Positions 7,696 through 16,794 of a stretch of DNA of 64,000 bases are shown one piece after another. The translations under genes and the position numbers were made by a program. Source of the DNA: DATAUD01 sp036501665 (lineage in GTDB: Bacteria; Verrucomicrobiota; Verrucomicrobiia; Limisphaerales; Palsa-1400); contig DASXZW010000068.1 of assembly GCA_036501665.1 (NCBI GenBank), positions 1 through 64,000 of the forward strand, written 5' to 3'. Position 1 is the stretch's first letter; each line of letters opens with the position of its first letter. The notes under the pieces were generated by a model, which was not told the DNA's origin, ran no database searches, and worked only from the letters and a program-made list of their open reading frames with translations.

Positions 7696-8205
7696 ATGCG
7701 GCAACGCCCAATCTCCGTCATGGTCTTCGGAATTCTCAACATCGGTTTCGCGCTGTGGAAAGTTTTTATGGCCTTGCTGAGCCTTGTGCTTCATCCGAAG
7801 GCTCGCTCAAACCCTCTCTTTGCTTCGATTACCTCAGATCCTGGCTTTCAAGCCTGGACGCATTTCAGCGTCGTTGTAGAGGTCGTTTTCGCAATTATTC
7901 TGATCGCTTCAGGAATTGGTCTTTTACTGATGCAGAATTGGGCGCGAGTGCTGGCAATCGTTTATTCCGTTTTGGAAATTATCATGGTCATCGCTGGGCC
8001 GATTGTGAATCACCGCATGTTTTCAAATGCCATGAACGCTCCGCTTCATGGTGTGCCGCCGGGTTTGTTCGCCGCGCTTATTATTTTTGGACTCGTGGTA
8101 GGATTGGTGTTGGCATTGGCATATCCGATTTTGCTTCTTGTTTTTATGACACGGCCAAAAATCATCGCGTCCATGACCGCGCCGGGCGCTCCCGAAGCGT
8201 GTTGA
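7696..8205 (+). CDS. Small four-helix membrane protein, function unknown
   Basis: This 169-residue protein has four hydrophobic segments: RPISVMVFGILNIGFALWKVFM, FSVVVEVVFAIILIASGIGLLLM, VLAIVYSVLEIIMVIAGPIV, and GLFAALIIFGLVVGLVLALAYPILLLVFM. A polar loop lies between segments one and two, and the tail is Ala/Pro-rich. The ATG at 7696 has GGAAAG about eight bases upstream and is preferred over the TTG at 7642. The arrangement resembles generic DUF-type small membrane proteins; no family motif is evident. It is divergent from the Fn3/Ig gene and followed after 30 bp by a methyltransferase, with which it may share a transcript. Confidence 0.7.
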   Translation: MRQRPISVMVFGILNIGFALWKVFMALLSLVLHPKARSNPLFASITSDPGFQAWTHFSVVVEVVFAIILIASGIGLLLMQNWARVLAIVYSVLEIIMVIAGPIVNHRMFSNAMNAPLHGVPPGLFAALIIFGLVVGLVLALAYPILLLVFMTRPKIIASMTAPGAPEAC

Positions 8206-8235
8206 AATCCGATTTCGGTGAGTTAAATTTTAAAC

Positions 8236-9018
8236 GTGGACTTCGATGACGCACAGACCGCCGCACTGAATCAGTTTTCCCGCCAAAGCGAACGATACGG
8301 CAAGGGCCATATCCTCCAAAATGTCGAAGACGTCGCGCAGGCTCTGCAAAAAATCCCATTCCGAAATGGCGCAAAGGCGCTCGATGTCGCGACGGGCGGC
8401 GGACATACCGGGCTTTACCTTGCCTCATTGGGATACGACGCCACACTCGCGGACATCGCCCAGCCGATGCTTGATCGAGTGACGGAGACGGCGCGAGAGC
8501 GAGGGTTGACGATTAAAACCGCTCTTCATGCAGCCGAACAACTTCCTTACCCGGATGAAACTTTCGATTTGGTAACGTGCCGCGTTGCGGCGCACCACTT
8601 TAGCTCCCCGGAAAAATTCATTGCTGAAACCACTCGTGTGCTCAAGCGCGGCGGCTATTTTCTCTTGATTGACGGAACAGTTTCCGATGGCCAACCCGAA
8701 GCCCAGGCTTGGATTCATACGGTGGAAAAACTCCGCGATTCCAGCCACCAGAGATTCCTCACGCCAAAGGAATGGGAAACTCTTTGTCAGGCCCGGGGGC
8801 TACAAGTAACGGTGTCAAATGTAATTCCTTTCAAGCAGCCCGACTTGAACTGGTATTTCGAGACTGCCGACACCCCGGACAAAAACCGCATCCAGGTCCT
8901 TGAATTGGTGGCGCGCGCGCCGGATTCCGCCCGATCGCTTTTCCGGATTGCCGAAGAAGACGGCAAGATTGTCTGGTGGTGGCAGCGTCTCACGTTGATT
9001 GCCGAAAAAGTAGCCTAA
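8236..9018 (+). CDS. Class I SAM-dependent methyltransferase (UbiE/COQ5-like)
   Basis: This 260-residue protein starts at GTG 8236. Motif I is readable as ALDVATGGGHTGLYLA (about 49-64), followed by the acidic end of strand two (ATLADIAQPM), motif II/III (PYPDETFDLVTCRVAAHHF) and post-III FLLIDG. This is the UbiE/Methyltransf_11 layout. The substrate cannot be read from sequence; relatives act on quinones, sterols or small acids. No quinone-biosynthesis gene is nearby. A weak terminator hairpin follows at 9030, suggesting that the unit ends here. Confidence 0.85.
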   Translation: MDFDDAQTAALNQFSRQSERYGKGHILQNVEDVAQALQKIPFRNGAKALDVATGGGHTGLYLASLGYDATLADIAQPMLDRVTETARERGLTIKTALHAAEQLPYPDETFDLVTCRVAAHHFSSPEKFIAETTRVLKRGGYFLLIDGTVSDGQPEAQAWIHTVEKLRDSSHQRFLTPKEWETLCQARGLQVTVSNVIPFKQPDLNWYFETADTPDKNRIQVLELVARAPDSARSLFRIAEEDGKIVWWWQRLTLIAEKVA

Positions 9019-9029
9019 CAGGGTCATAA

Positions 9030-9052
9030 ATGCCGGGTCTTCGGCATCTTTT
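9030..9052 (+). terminator. Weak intrinsic terminator after the methyltransferase
   Basis: ATGCCG (9030-9035) and CGGCAT (9042-9047) pair around a six-base loop and are followed by CTTTT. The stem is short and the T-run only four long, but it lies 11 bp after the stop codon. Confidence 0.45.
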
Positions 9053-9056
9053 ACTT

Positions 9057-9104
9057 CCCTGATGGGCAATAATTCACCCTGATAAATTTGAGATTTCATC
9101 AGGG
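9057..9104. promoter_or_regulatory. CCCTGATG/CATCAGGG inverted pair upstream of the Gfo/Idh/MocA gene
   Basis: CCCTGATG (9057-9064) and CATCAGGG (9097-9104) are exact complements, and a third copy of CCCTGAT lies between them. Half-sites on both strands in front of a carbohydrate gene suggest a regulator site, but no neighbouring regulator is present. Low confidence. Confidence 0.3.
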
Positions 9105-9150
9105 CGACATTCAAGTTGACCGGGCGCGCTGTTGCTTTCAGAATAATCCC

Positions 9151-10497
9151 ATGAACCGTCGAGAATTTATTAAGGCTTCTGCCGCCGCCGGTGTTGCGCT
9201 GGGCGCGACTCGCTCTTTTGCCGCGGATACTGATACTTCCAAAAAGCGCGTCGGGCTCATCGGCTGCGGATGGTATGGCAAGAGCGATCTTCTGCGACTC
9301 GTCCAAGTCGCCCCGGTGGAAGTGGTTTCGCTGTGCGATGTGGATCGCAACATGGTTTCCGCCGCGGCCGATTTGGTTGCCACCCGGCAGGTTTCCAAAA
9401 AGAAGCCGCGTATTTATCACGATTATCGCGAGATGTTGAAGGAGAAGGACCTCGATATCGTGCTCATCGGCACGCCGGACCATTGGCACGCGCTGACGAT
9501 GATTGAAGCGGTTCAAAGCGGCCTCGATGTCTATGTGCAGAAGCCGATCAGCGTCGATGTTGTCGAAGGCGAAGCGATGCTCGACGCGGCGCGCAAAACG
9601 CAGCGAGTCGTTCAAGTGGGCACGCAACGCCGGAGCACGCCTCATTTAATCGAAGCCCGCGACAGGATCATCAAGGAAGGCAAGCTCGGAACCATCGGCC
9701 ACGTCGAGATTTGCTGCTATTACGAAATGCGCGCCCGCGAGAATCCGCCGGACACCGAGGCGCCTGATTATCTCGATTACGAAATGTGGACCGGGCCCGC
9801 GCCGATGCGTCCTTACAATCGCCTGGTTCACCCGCGCGGCTGGCGGGCGTTCATGGAATACGGGAACGGAATTATCGGCGACATGTGCATTCATATGTTT
9901 GACATGACGCGGTGGATGCTCGACCTCGGCTGGCCAAAAAACGTGTATTCCTCCGGCGGTATTCTCATCGATAAAAAGAGCAAGGCCAACATTTCCGACA
10001 CGCAATCGGCGACGTTCGATTACGGGGATTTGCAAATCGTCTGGCAGCACAGCACCTGGGGCAACGCGGCGGACCCGCAATATCCGTGGGCCGCGATTTT
10101 TTACGGCGATAAGGGGACGTTGAAAACGAGCGTGATGAGCTACGACTTCATCCCGCACGGCGACGGACAGCCGATCCATCGCGATGTCACTTACGAGCTG
10201 GACCAATATCCCGAAGACCGCACGGAGAAAGACCTGGAAAAACACTGCGCCCCGGCGACGCGCGGCCATATGCGCAACTTTTTGTCGTGCATCGCCGACA
10301 GGAGCCGACCCGTCGCGGACATCGAGCAAGGTTACATTTCAACTGCCTCGTGCATCATGGCGAATCTTTCGATGAAGCTGGGCCGTTCGCTTGTGTTTGA
10401 TCCGGTCGCCCGCCAAATTCATGGCGATGCGGAAGCCAACGAACTCCTGCGTCGCCCGTATCGCGGACCTTGGGTCCACCCCGAGCCGGGCGTCTGA
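9151..10497 (+). CDS. Gfo/Idh/MocA-family oxidoreductase with twin-arginine-type signal
   Basis: This 448-residue protein starts at ATG 9151 with MNRREFIKASAAAGVALGA, a short Tat-type signal of the bacterial secreted Gfo/Idh/MocA group. The NAD-binding Rossmann fold opens with VGLIGCGWYGKSDLL and an acidic strand-two end (SLCDVD). The family EKP region appears as VQKPIS near residue 130, where Gln replaces the usual Glu. The C-terminal half has the family signatures (GNGIIGDMCIHMFDMTRWML, DTQSATFDYGDLQIVWQH). Such proteins oxidise or epimerise sugars in polysaccharide-degrading Bacteroidota and Verrucomicrobia. It lies 124 bp upstream of a DUF1080 protein, a frequent genomic partner, so a joint role in 3-keto-sugar metabolism is likely (inference). 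Confidence 0.9.
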   Translation: MNRREFIKASAAAGVALGATRSFAADTDTSKKRVGLIGCGWYGKSDLLRLVQVAPVEVVSLCDVDRNMVSAAADLVATRQVSKKKPRIYHDYREMLKEKDLDIVLIGTPDHWHALTMIEAVQSGLDVYVQKPISVDVVEGEAMLDAARKTQRVVQVGTQRRSTPHLIEARDRIIKEGKLGTIGHVEICCYYEMRARENPPDTEAPDYLDYEMWTGPAPMRPYNRLVHPRGWRAFMEYGNGIIGDMCIHMFDMTRWMLDLGWPKNVYSSGGILIDKKSKANISDTQSATFDYGDLQIVWQHSTWGNAADPQYPWAAIFYGDKGTLKTSVMSYDFIPHGDGQPIHRDVTYELDQYPEDRTEKDLEKHCAPATRGHMRNFLSCIADRSRPVADIEQGYISTASCIMANLSMKLGRSLVFDPVARQIHGDAEANELLRRPYRGPWVHPEPGV

Positions 10498-10621
10498 CGA
10501 CGTTCTTTCGGCAAGGGAACTTACTGACTATATTCGTTCTTAAGTCGGACGATGCGGCAGTTTGCTTTTGGCCCATCGCCACTTGACATCGCGCTGCCAA
10601 CTCAGGCACGGTGCGAAGATC

Positions 10622-11464
10622 ATGAATCCACTCGGAACAGACATTTGTCCATCCCCTGCGCAATCAGCCAATCGCGGTCAAGCAACCGCTTGTCTCGCAA
10701 GTCAATCATTGCGACATAATCGCCTTGTTACGCGCTGGGCCGCGCTTTCTTGTGCCGCTGCCGCAGTTTTGTTCGCAACAGTTTTGCCTTTGCACGCACA
10801 AACGACGCCTGAGGACGGCTTCGTGAGTCTCTTCGACGGGAAGACGCTCGACGGCTGGAAGATTGGGGATAATGCGGACGTTTTCCAGGTCCACGACGGC
10901 ATGGTCGTGATGGAGTGCCCGAAGACGAATCATCAGCCGGCGCACTTATTCTATGAGGGGGATGTCAATGGGCACGCTTTCAAGAACTTCGATCTGCGAG
11001 TGGACGTGATGACGTATCCTTGCGCGAATTCAGGAATTTATTTCCACACAAAATTCCAAAAAGGCGGCTGGCCACGGCTTGGACTCGAATGCCAGGTGAA
11101 CAACAGCCATGTCGATTGGCGGCGGACGGGAAGTTTGTATGGAATCAAAAATATTTCGTGGGGTCCCGAGGCTCCATCAGCCGACAACAAGGAGGATGTC
11201 CTTCTTTTGCCGACTCCTGAAGTGACGGACAAAACCTGGTACACGCAGGAAATCATCTGCCACGACGAAACGATTACGGTGAAGCTCAACGGCAAAACCA
11301 TGCTCGAATACAAGATGCCGGAGATGGATGCGCAACATAAACTTTCGACTGGAGTTACGTGGTTGCCCGAAGGAACGTTTGCTTTGCAGGGCCATCCGCC
11401 AATGGAGAACCAGATCAGCAAGGCGTGTTTCAAAAATATCCGCGTAAAAGTCTTGGCCGACTAA
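10622..11464 (+). CDS. DUF1080 / 3-keto-disaccharide hydrolase-domain secreted protein
   Basis: From ATG 10622 this is a 280-residue protein with a long N-region and a signal segment (RWAALSCAAAAVLFATVLPLHA, cut after about 58). The DUF1080 concanavalin-like domain follows: EDGFVSLFDGKTLDGWKIG, then NSGIYFHTKFQKGGWPRLGLECQ and a C-terminal KACFKNIRVKVL, all typical. Family members hydrolyse 3-keto-glycosides or bind glycans. The start is the least certain part because the signal is preceded by about 35 extra residues, and no other start gives a cleaner signal. Together with the upstream Gfo/Idh/MocA gene it forms an oxidise-then-cleave pair. Confidence 0.88.
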   Translation: MNPLGTDICPSPAQSANRGQATACLASQSLRHNRLVTRWAALSCAAAAVLFATVLPLHAQTTPEDGFVSLFDGKTLDGWKIGDNADVFQVHDGMVVMECPKTNHQPAHLFYEGDVNGHAFKNFDLRVDVMTYPCANSGIYFHTKFQKGGWPRLGLECQVNNSHVDWRRTGSLYGIKNISWGPEAPSADNKEDVLLLPTPEVTDKTWYTQEIICHDETITVKLNGKTMLEYKMPEMDAQHKLSTGVTWLPEGTFALQGHPPMENQISKACFKNIRVKVLAD

Positions 11465-11494
11465 CCTGCCCTTAAGTCGTATCTCGTATCTGAT

Positions 11495-13711
11495 TCAGCG
11501 GTTGCCCTGCAAAACGACATAGAGGGCATCCGGCGGAAATACGAAAGTTTTGCCGTTTGCTACGTCTTGTAACGGCAGCTCGCCAACTGACATTCCGTTC
11601 GGATCCAGAACGTGCGCGCGAGAGATGCTGGCGTTCTTGACCGAGACTTTTATATCGCTTCGCACGATCATCCACGGGGCATGGCCGAAGTTGACGACTA
11701 CTTCGCCAGGTTTACCGGCGACTTGTGTGGGTTTGGTGGTCCAGCCTGCGGGACGTTCGGTTGTTCCGACTTGCACGAGGATTTTGGCGGAGTCCTTCAA
11801 GGGTTTGTCATCCATAGAAACGACCAGCACCGTGGCGTAGTCATTTTTCGATTGAATTTCAACGTCTCTCAGCGGAAAAACGCCTTGCTGATGGAGAAAG
11901 CCGCTCACTCCTTGAGCTTTGGGCGAATCCAAAACACAAACGCCCTTCCCGTAGTCCCAGGTCAACTGGCCGGTGGAGGATTTTACGGTTTTTGTCTCTT
12001 CGTTAATAAATGAGGCAAGGTCGGCAACGTCACTTTTCCCTGGGTCGGCGCCGTATTTTACTTCTATCGGCCCAACCAAATAGGCCAAGGGGTTGACGCC
12101 ATTCTTGATGTTTGATTCGGGGGCGCGATTCGCTCCATCGCGATTTGGATCAAAGCCCGGGTCTTCGGCAATGATTGGGGTGCGCCGCCGCCAGAGGTCT
12201 TCCAACGATCGTTGTTCAGTGACCACCGGCTTCCCTTGAGCCACATAACCGCGCCGATAGATCATCGCCGCGGCAGGCCATTGGCCCATCAACATTGGCG
12301 TCGCGCAAACCCATTTTCCCTCGGATGGCATGAAGCCGTTGGCCGAGCCGGGTTGACGCCAGTCTTCTTCGCCGGTCGCGAACCAATAATATCCATCAAT
12401 TCCTGTCAACGATTGGTACGCCGCGACTAGAAACGGGCCTTCGGACTGATAACTCAGCGGCGGGACCCAGGAGCTTTCAGTGACAATCATCGGAAAGCCT
12501 GCGACTTGTTTGAGCGCGAGGGGGAATTCGCGCGGGCGGAGCAACACCGACGAGTCGAGGAATTTGTCCCCGTTGCAAATGGCCCAGCCGCTGTTGGCGC
12601 CTTCGTGCGTGGCATCGTAGTAACGGTTGACCGCCATCACGTCGTTGGCGGTGTAAGACCAACGCTCCGCGTCGAGCATGGTCACGTTGTCGGCGGTGCG
12701 CCAGTTGCCGGCGTTGACAAGTTGTTTGCAACCCAGTTCGTTTTTCAAGTAATCGCCGACCATTTTGTTGAACTTGCGCATCGTTTCGGTGAGAAATTGC
12801 ATTTGATCGGCGCAACGCAATTGTTGACCTTCAGGGCCGCCATGCTGCGTCAATTGCCAGGCGATGTACAGCGCCGCCTCGCCCTCCGCGAAATTGTCGG
12901 GTGAATCCTGGTCGGCGGAAGGGGTTGCGTTGTTCCACTTCACTTTTGCTTTTTCAAGCGAGCCGTATTTTTCGGTGAGAAATTGCGCAAATTGGCGGCG
13001 CAATTCCTTTTTCGCAGCGCCCTTGATGCCTTGACTGGTCCAAAAGAGGAGGGAGTCTTCGTTTTGAATTTCAATGATCGCCAGAGCCGGGTCTTGCGAG
13101 AGAGGAATGCCTGTGTAAGGGTTTTTCTCAGTCAATACTTGCTTGAGCCAGCTTCGGTAAGCCGCCTGGAACTTTGGGTCGAAGAACAGCAAACCCCAAT
13201 TTCCTCCTCCGCCAGTGTCAAGTATTCCCATCGACGGCTTCACGCGCGCGGGTCCGGCCCAATACGGGGAGTAGGTGACGTAAATGCCCTCTTTCTTCAT
13301 CGCGGCGATTCTTTTCCAGAGATTATCGCGGTCGCCCTGGTCGATGCTCATCAAATCGTCGTTGGTCGGCGTGATGTTGCAGTGGAATCGCACCATGTTG
13401 ACGCCGCGTTTGGCGAGGAAACGCGCCTGACGCGCAAGGTCTTTATCGAAAGCCGAATCGTTGACAGCCCAGAAGCGAATGGGCGTGCCGTCGCTGCACG
13501 CGAAATCATTCCCGTCGCTTGAGCGGATCACAAAACCGTGGTCACCGGCGGCATTTTCATTCAACCCGCGCAAATCGAGCAATGCGTCGGAACTAAAGTC
13601 GTCGCGGGCGGGCTGAAAGGCCCATGAGTTGGTGCTGTTATCCCCAGCACGAGCTATCGTACAAACAAAAATGACAATCCAGGCAACAGATAGAAAACGA
13701 TTTGCCGCCAC
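11495..13711 (-). CDS. Secreted clan GH-A-like glycoside hydrolase
   Basis: From GTG 13711 the protein has 738 residues with a good signal peptide (MAANRFLSVAWIVIFVCTIARA). An in-frame TTG at 13786, 2 bp after the stop of the upstream GloVer gene, gives a longer 763-residue form. The barrel begins with RFWAVNDSAF and LAKRGVNMVRFHCN. Counting from 13786, the acid/base Glu is about 243 in ALAIIEIQNEDS and the nucleophile Glu about 437 in PMIVTESSW, the two-Glu arrangement of GH5/GH42-like enzymes. C-terminal beta domains follow (about 500-763). The substrate is unknown. Closely packed with the upstream GloVer protein on the same strand, it may be part of a secreted polysaccharide-utilisation pair. 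Confidence 0.8.
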   Translation of the reverse strand: MAANRFLSVAWIVIFVCTIARAGDNSTNSWAFQPARDDFSSDALLDLRGLNENAAGDHGFVIRSSDGNDFACSDGTPIRFWAVNDSAFDKDLARQARFLAKRGVNMVRFHCNITPTNDDLMSIDQGDRDNLWKRIAAMKKEGIYVTYSPYWAGPARVKPSMGILDTGGGGNWGLLFFDPKFQAAYRSWLKQVLTEKNPYTGIPLSQDPALAIIEIQNEDSLLFWTSQGIKGAAKKELRRQFAQFLTEKYGSLEKAKVKWNNATPSADQDSPDNFAEGEAALYIAWQLTQHGGPEGQQLRCADQMQFLTETMRKFNKMVGDYLKNELGCKQLVNAGNWRTADNVTMLDAERWSYTANDVMAVNRYYDATHEGANSGWAICNGDKFLDSSVLLRPREFPLALKQVAGFPMIVTESSWVPPLSYQSEGPFLVAAYQSLTGIDGYYWFATGEEDWRQPGSANGFMPSEGKWVCATPMLMGQWPAAAMIYRRGYVAQGKPVVTEQRSLEDLWRRRTPIIAEDPGFDPNRDGANRAPESNIKNGVNPLAYLVGPIEVKYGADPGKSDVADLASFINEETKTVKSSTGQLTWDYGKGVCVLDSPKAQGVSGFLHQQGVFPLRDVEIQSKNDYATVLVVSMDDKPLKDSAKILVQVGTTERPAGWTTKPTQVAGKPGEVVVNFGHAPWMIVRSDIKVSVKNASISRAHVLDPNGMSVGELPLQDVANGKTFVFPPDALYVVLQGNR

Positions 13712-13788
13712 GCGAATTGGTCGGGGTGAATTTCGATCAATAGCCTCAGGAATTGCCGTTATGGACGCTTTTGGCACTGGCAACAAGT

Positions 13789-15147
13789 TTACGGAGTTGT
13801 TGTGCGGAAGAACCTTTCTGAAAAGGCGCCTAGATTTGTATCAACGTACTGTAGAAGTGGAAACGCTGAGAAATTCGTCGCCAAAACGCTCCATTGATCC
13901 AAAGGCTGAAGTAGATTAGTGGTTGACCATAGTCGGCTCGTGCTGCCGGTGACGACTGGCAAATTTACAGCGACAGCTCCGTTTGAAGAAACTGCGATTG
14001 GTGGCGGGACATTTGTAACCGCGAGTCCCACATCCACTCGGAACATTTCGCCTTCTGCATTAGCTCCGTTCCCGTCACCAGAAAATGTAGTGCCATACAA
14101 CAGTCCATCGCGTCCGAAAGTCAGACTGGTTTTCGCATACGAGCCGTTTGAATTATTGAAGTTTACCAAAGTTGTCAGATTACCATTTGTTGTAAGCCGA
14201 AACACGGTGCCAAAATAGCCAGACCCGCCGCCAGACGTTGTTCCGTATAAATTCCCGTCCGGCCCGAATATGACTCCCGCTTCGGGTGACGCGCCATCGA
14301 AGGAGTTGAAACTTATCAGGGTGGTGAGGACGCCATTTGTTGTGAGCCGGAATACCACTCCATCCCCGCCATTGACCGTAGTTCCGTACATCGCCCCGTC
14401 GGGACCCACTATCATCGTGGCGTTGGGGTCGGCTCCGTTGGTGTTATTAAAACTCTCCAAGGCTGAAAAATCACCGTCCGGAGTTATCCGAAACACGGTT
14501 CCAGCCAGGTAAGCTCCCCCGGAGGCAGTCGTACCGTATAAGTTTCCGTCGGGTCCCCATACCAAGCCTGCGTAGGGTTGAATGCCACTACTGTTTGCTA
14601 AATTGGTCGTGGCCTCGAAAGAATAGAGCGTTGTAAAAAGCCCGTTCGTGTCCAGTCGAAAGACGGTTCCATTGGCATTAATACCGCCTGAAAGCGTGGT
14701 CCCGAAAATGGTGCCGTCAGGAGCAAACGTGATACCCGCATTGAATGTGCCGTTGGTGGCGGTATATACGTTGGAGATTCCGCCGTTAATGCTGACTTTA
14801 AAGATAGTTGACAAGGGAAAGCTGGTTGTTCCGTACAGAAACCCGTCCGGTCCAAAAATCACGCCCCCGACAGGAACTCCGCCACCTGGAGGGCCAAAGT
14901 TCGCGAGTATAGTAAGAACGCCAGCTGGCGTCAGTTTAAAAACCGTGCCAAAACCACCTGCCCCTCCGTATTCAGTTGTGCCGTAAAAATTGCCGTCAGG
15001 CCCGCAAATGAGACCGCCGCCAATTGGGTTTCTGGGGGCGCTGAAACTATTCGTAAACGAATAAATAATTTCAAACGATTGAGCGCCGACGGAAGTGGCC
15101 AAAGCCGAAAAAAGAAGCGCAATAAGCCCTCTAAAACTGATTTTCAT
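13789..15147 (-). CDS. Secreted GloVer-type tandem-repeat protein
   Basis: From ATG 15147 the protein has 452 residues and a signal peptide (MKISFRGLIALLFSALATSVGA). It contains about eight repeats with the core FGPDGxLYGTTxxGGxxxxGTVFRLT followed by TTLxxFxxxNG, the choice-of-anchor GloVer repeat known mainly from Verrucomicrobia and cyanobacteria; a beta-propeller fold is likely. The C-terminal ~80 residues form a distinct domain ending in FFRTTTP, again resembling a sorting or anchoring tail. A start at 15183 is possible but weakens the signal peptide. The GH-A-like gene follows immediately on the same strand. Confidence 0.85.
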   Translation of the reverse strand: MKISFRGLIALLFSALATSVGAQSFEIIYSFTNSFSAPRNPIGGGLICGPDGNFYGTTEYGGAGGFGTVFKLTPAGVLTILANFGPPGGGVPVGGVIFGPDGFLYGTTSFPLSTIFKVSINGGISNVYTATNGTFNAGITFAPDGTIFGTTLSGGINANGTVFRLDTNGLFTTLYSFEATTNLANSSGIQPYAGLVWGPDGNLYGTTASGGAYLAGTVFRITPDGDFSALESFNNTNGADPNATMIVGPDGAMYGTTVNGGDGVVFRLTTNGVLTTLISFNSFDGASPEAGVIFGPDGNLYGTTSGGGSGYFGTVFRLTTNGNLTTLVNFNNSNGSYAKTSLTFGRDGLLYGTTFSGDGNGANAEGEMFRVDVGLAVTNVPPPIAVSSNGAVAVNLPVVTGSTSRLWSTTNLLQPLDQWSVLATNFSAFPLLQYVDTNLGAFSERFFRTTTP

Positions 15148-15265
15148 GCCGATTCGCTTAACTGATGAAAAACCTTCACGCAACCCTTTTGTTCCTTCTT
15201 GTTATTGATGGCCAAAAAAAGTCGGAGCTAAGCTAGGCCGATTCTATCTCTCCTTTATTGTCCGG

Positions 15266-15997
15266 TTAATATTTCAGCACCTTTGCCAGGAAGGCGCGGG
15301 TTTGCTGGGTGGCGGGGCTTTCGAAGATTTGGGCGGCGCTGCCGGCTTCGACGATTTTGCCGTCGGCCAGGAAGGCGACCTGGTCGGCAATTCGGCGGGC
15401 AAATCCCATTTCGTGAGTGACAAGAATAAAATCGCGGCCTTCGTCGCGCAATTCGCGGATGGCATCCAAAACTTCCGATGACATTTCGGGGTCGAGGGCC
15501 GAAGTGGGTTCGTCGAACAGCAATAATTTCGGTTTGATGGAAATGGCGCGGGCGAGGGCGACACGCTGGCGCTGGCCGCCGGACAATTCCGCCGGTCTTT
15601 TATCGGCATGGTCCGCCAGGCGAAATCGCTCCAGCAATTGCCGCGCGATTGCTTTGGCTTCGGATTCGGAACGGCAATGCACTTTTTCGAGGGGGAGGGT
15701 GATGTTTTGCAACGCTGTCAAGTGCGGGAACAGGTTGAACGATTGGAAGACCGTGCCTATCGAACGGCGATGCTTGAGCAAAGCCTCTTCCTGAAAATTC
15801 ACCGGTTCGCCGTTGATTTCGACGCCGCCGGAATCGGGATACTCCAATCCGCCGATGATTCGCAGCAGGGTCGATTTTCCGCCGCCGGACGGACCCACGA
15901 GCGCGAGTGTGCGGACGTTTTCCAACGACAGCGAAACATCGTCCAGAACAAGCTGTTTTCCGAAATTTTTGCGGAGGTGGTTGAGCGCCAGTTTCAC
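15266..15997 (-). CDS. Polar amino-acid ABC transporter, ATP-binding protein (GlnQ/HisP type)
   Basis: This 243-residue ATPase carries Walker A (GPSGGGKSTLL, 35-45), Q-loop (VFQSFNLFPHL), ABC signature (LSGGQRQRVALARA, about 138), Walker B (LLLFDEPTSALD) and H-loop (LVTHEM). The sequence is closest in style to the PAAT family that energises uptake of Gln, His, Arg or Glu. Its ATG overlaps the permease stop by 4 nt. Energises the importer formed with the two upstream genes. Confidence 0.93.
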   Translation of the reverse strand: MKLALNHLRKNFGKQLVLDDVSLSLENVRTLALVGPSGGGKSTLLRIIGGLEYPDSGGVEINGEPVNFQEEALLKHRRSIGTVFQSFNLFPHLTALQNITLPLEKVHCRSESEAKAIARQLLERFRLADHADKRPAELSGGQRQRVALARAISIKPKLLLFDEPTSALDPEMSSEVLDAIRELRDEGRDFILVTHEMGFARRIADQVAFLADGKIVEAGSAAQIFESPATQQTRAFLAKVLKY

Positions 15998-16794
15998 GTT
16001 TCAAACTTGTGGCGCTGCTCCAGGCGGCGGGTCCAAATGGAAATTGGAAGCGTCAAGATGAGATAGCCGGCGGCCAGCGGCAGATAACTTTCCAGCGTGC
16101 TATAGGTTCGCGCGTTGATCATTTCGGCGTTGAGCGTGAATTCGCTGATTCCGATAATTGACAGAAGAGAGGAATCCTTCACCAGCGAAACGAATTGCCC
16201 GGCCAGCGGCGGAAGCGTCTGGCGAATCGCCTGCGGAACGATGACGTAACGATAAGTTTGAGCGCGGGTCAGGCCGATTGCCCTGGCGGATTCCAATTGC
16301 GACAGACCGACGCTTTCCATTCCAGCACGGATAATTTCGGAGATGTACGCGCCGCTGAAAAACGCGAGCGTCAACACGCCGACAAGATAACGATTATTGA
16401 CATTAAACGCGGCGGCGACGACGTAGAAGAAAACGAGGATTTGGGCGAGCAGCGGGGTTCCGCGGACGATCTCCACGTAAATCTTGGCGGCATATCGCAA
16501 CGGCAGAAGCGCGCTTCGTTGCGCCAGCGCAGAACAGCATCCGATGATCGTGCTGATGACCAGTGCGGCGGCGGAAATCCAGATGGTTGTCAGCCAGCCT
16601 TGCAGGAACATGGCGCGGTAGTCGTAAACGGTTTCCCAACGCAGGTGGTATTTCAGATTCCAAAATGAGAACGACAGGATTCCGGCGAAGAAAAGCAGCG
16701 CGATGGTGAAGTTCAACGCCCGAACCGGCCATGAGGGCGAAGGCGCTCCCGGTTCGTTGGATGCGGTGAAATAGCGTGGGCCGCGCACGCTCAA
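15994..16794 (-). CDS. Polar amino-acid ABC transporter permease (HisM/GlnP type)
   Basis: This 266-residue protein has about five membrane helices, with the permease motif GAYISEIIRAGMESVGLSQLESARAIGLT and the EAA-loop continuation VIVPQAIRQTLPPLAGQFVSLVKDSSLL, typical of the His/Glu/Gln/Arg permease family. The N-terminal 35 residues are cytoplasmic. It overlaps both neighbours by 4 nt, giving an ATGA-coupled substrate-binding/permease/ATPase trio. Only one permease gene is present, so a homodimeric channel is expected. Confidence 0.92.
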   Translation of the reverse strand: MSVRGPRYFTASNEPGAPSPSWPVRALNFTIALLFFAGILSFSFWNLKYHLRWETVYDYRAMFLQGWLTTIWISAAALVISTIIGCCSALAQRSALLPLRYAAKIYVEIVRGTPLLAQILVFFYVVAAAFNVNNRYLVGVLTLAFFSGAYISEIIRAGMESVGLSQLESARAIGLTRAQTYRYVIVPQAIRQTLPPLAGQFVSLVKDSSLLSIIGISEFTLNAEMINARTYSTLESYLPLAAGYLILTLPISIWTRRLEQRHKFET

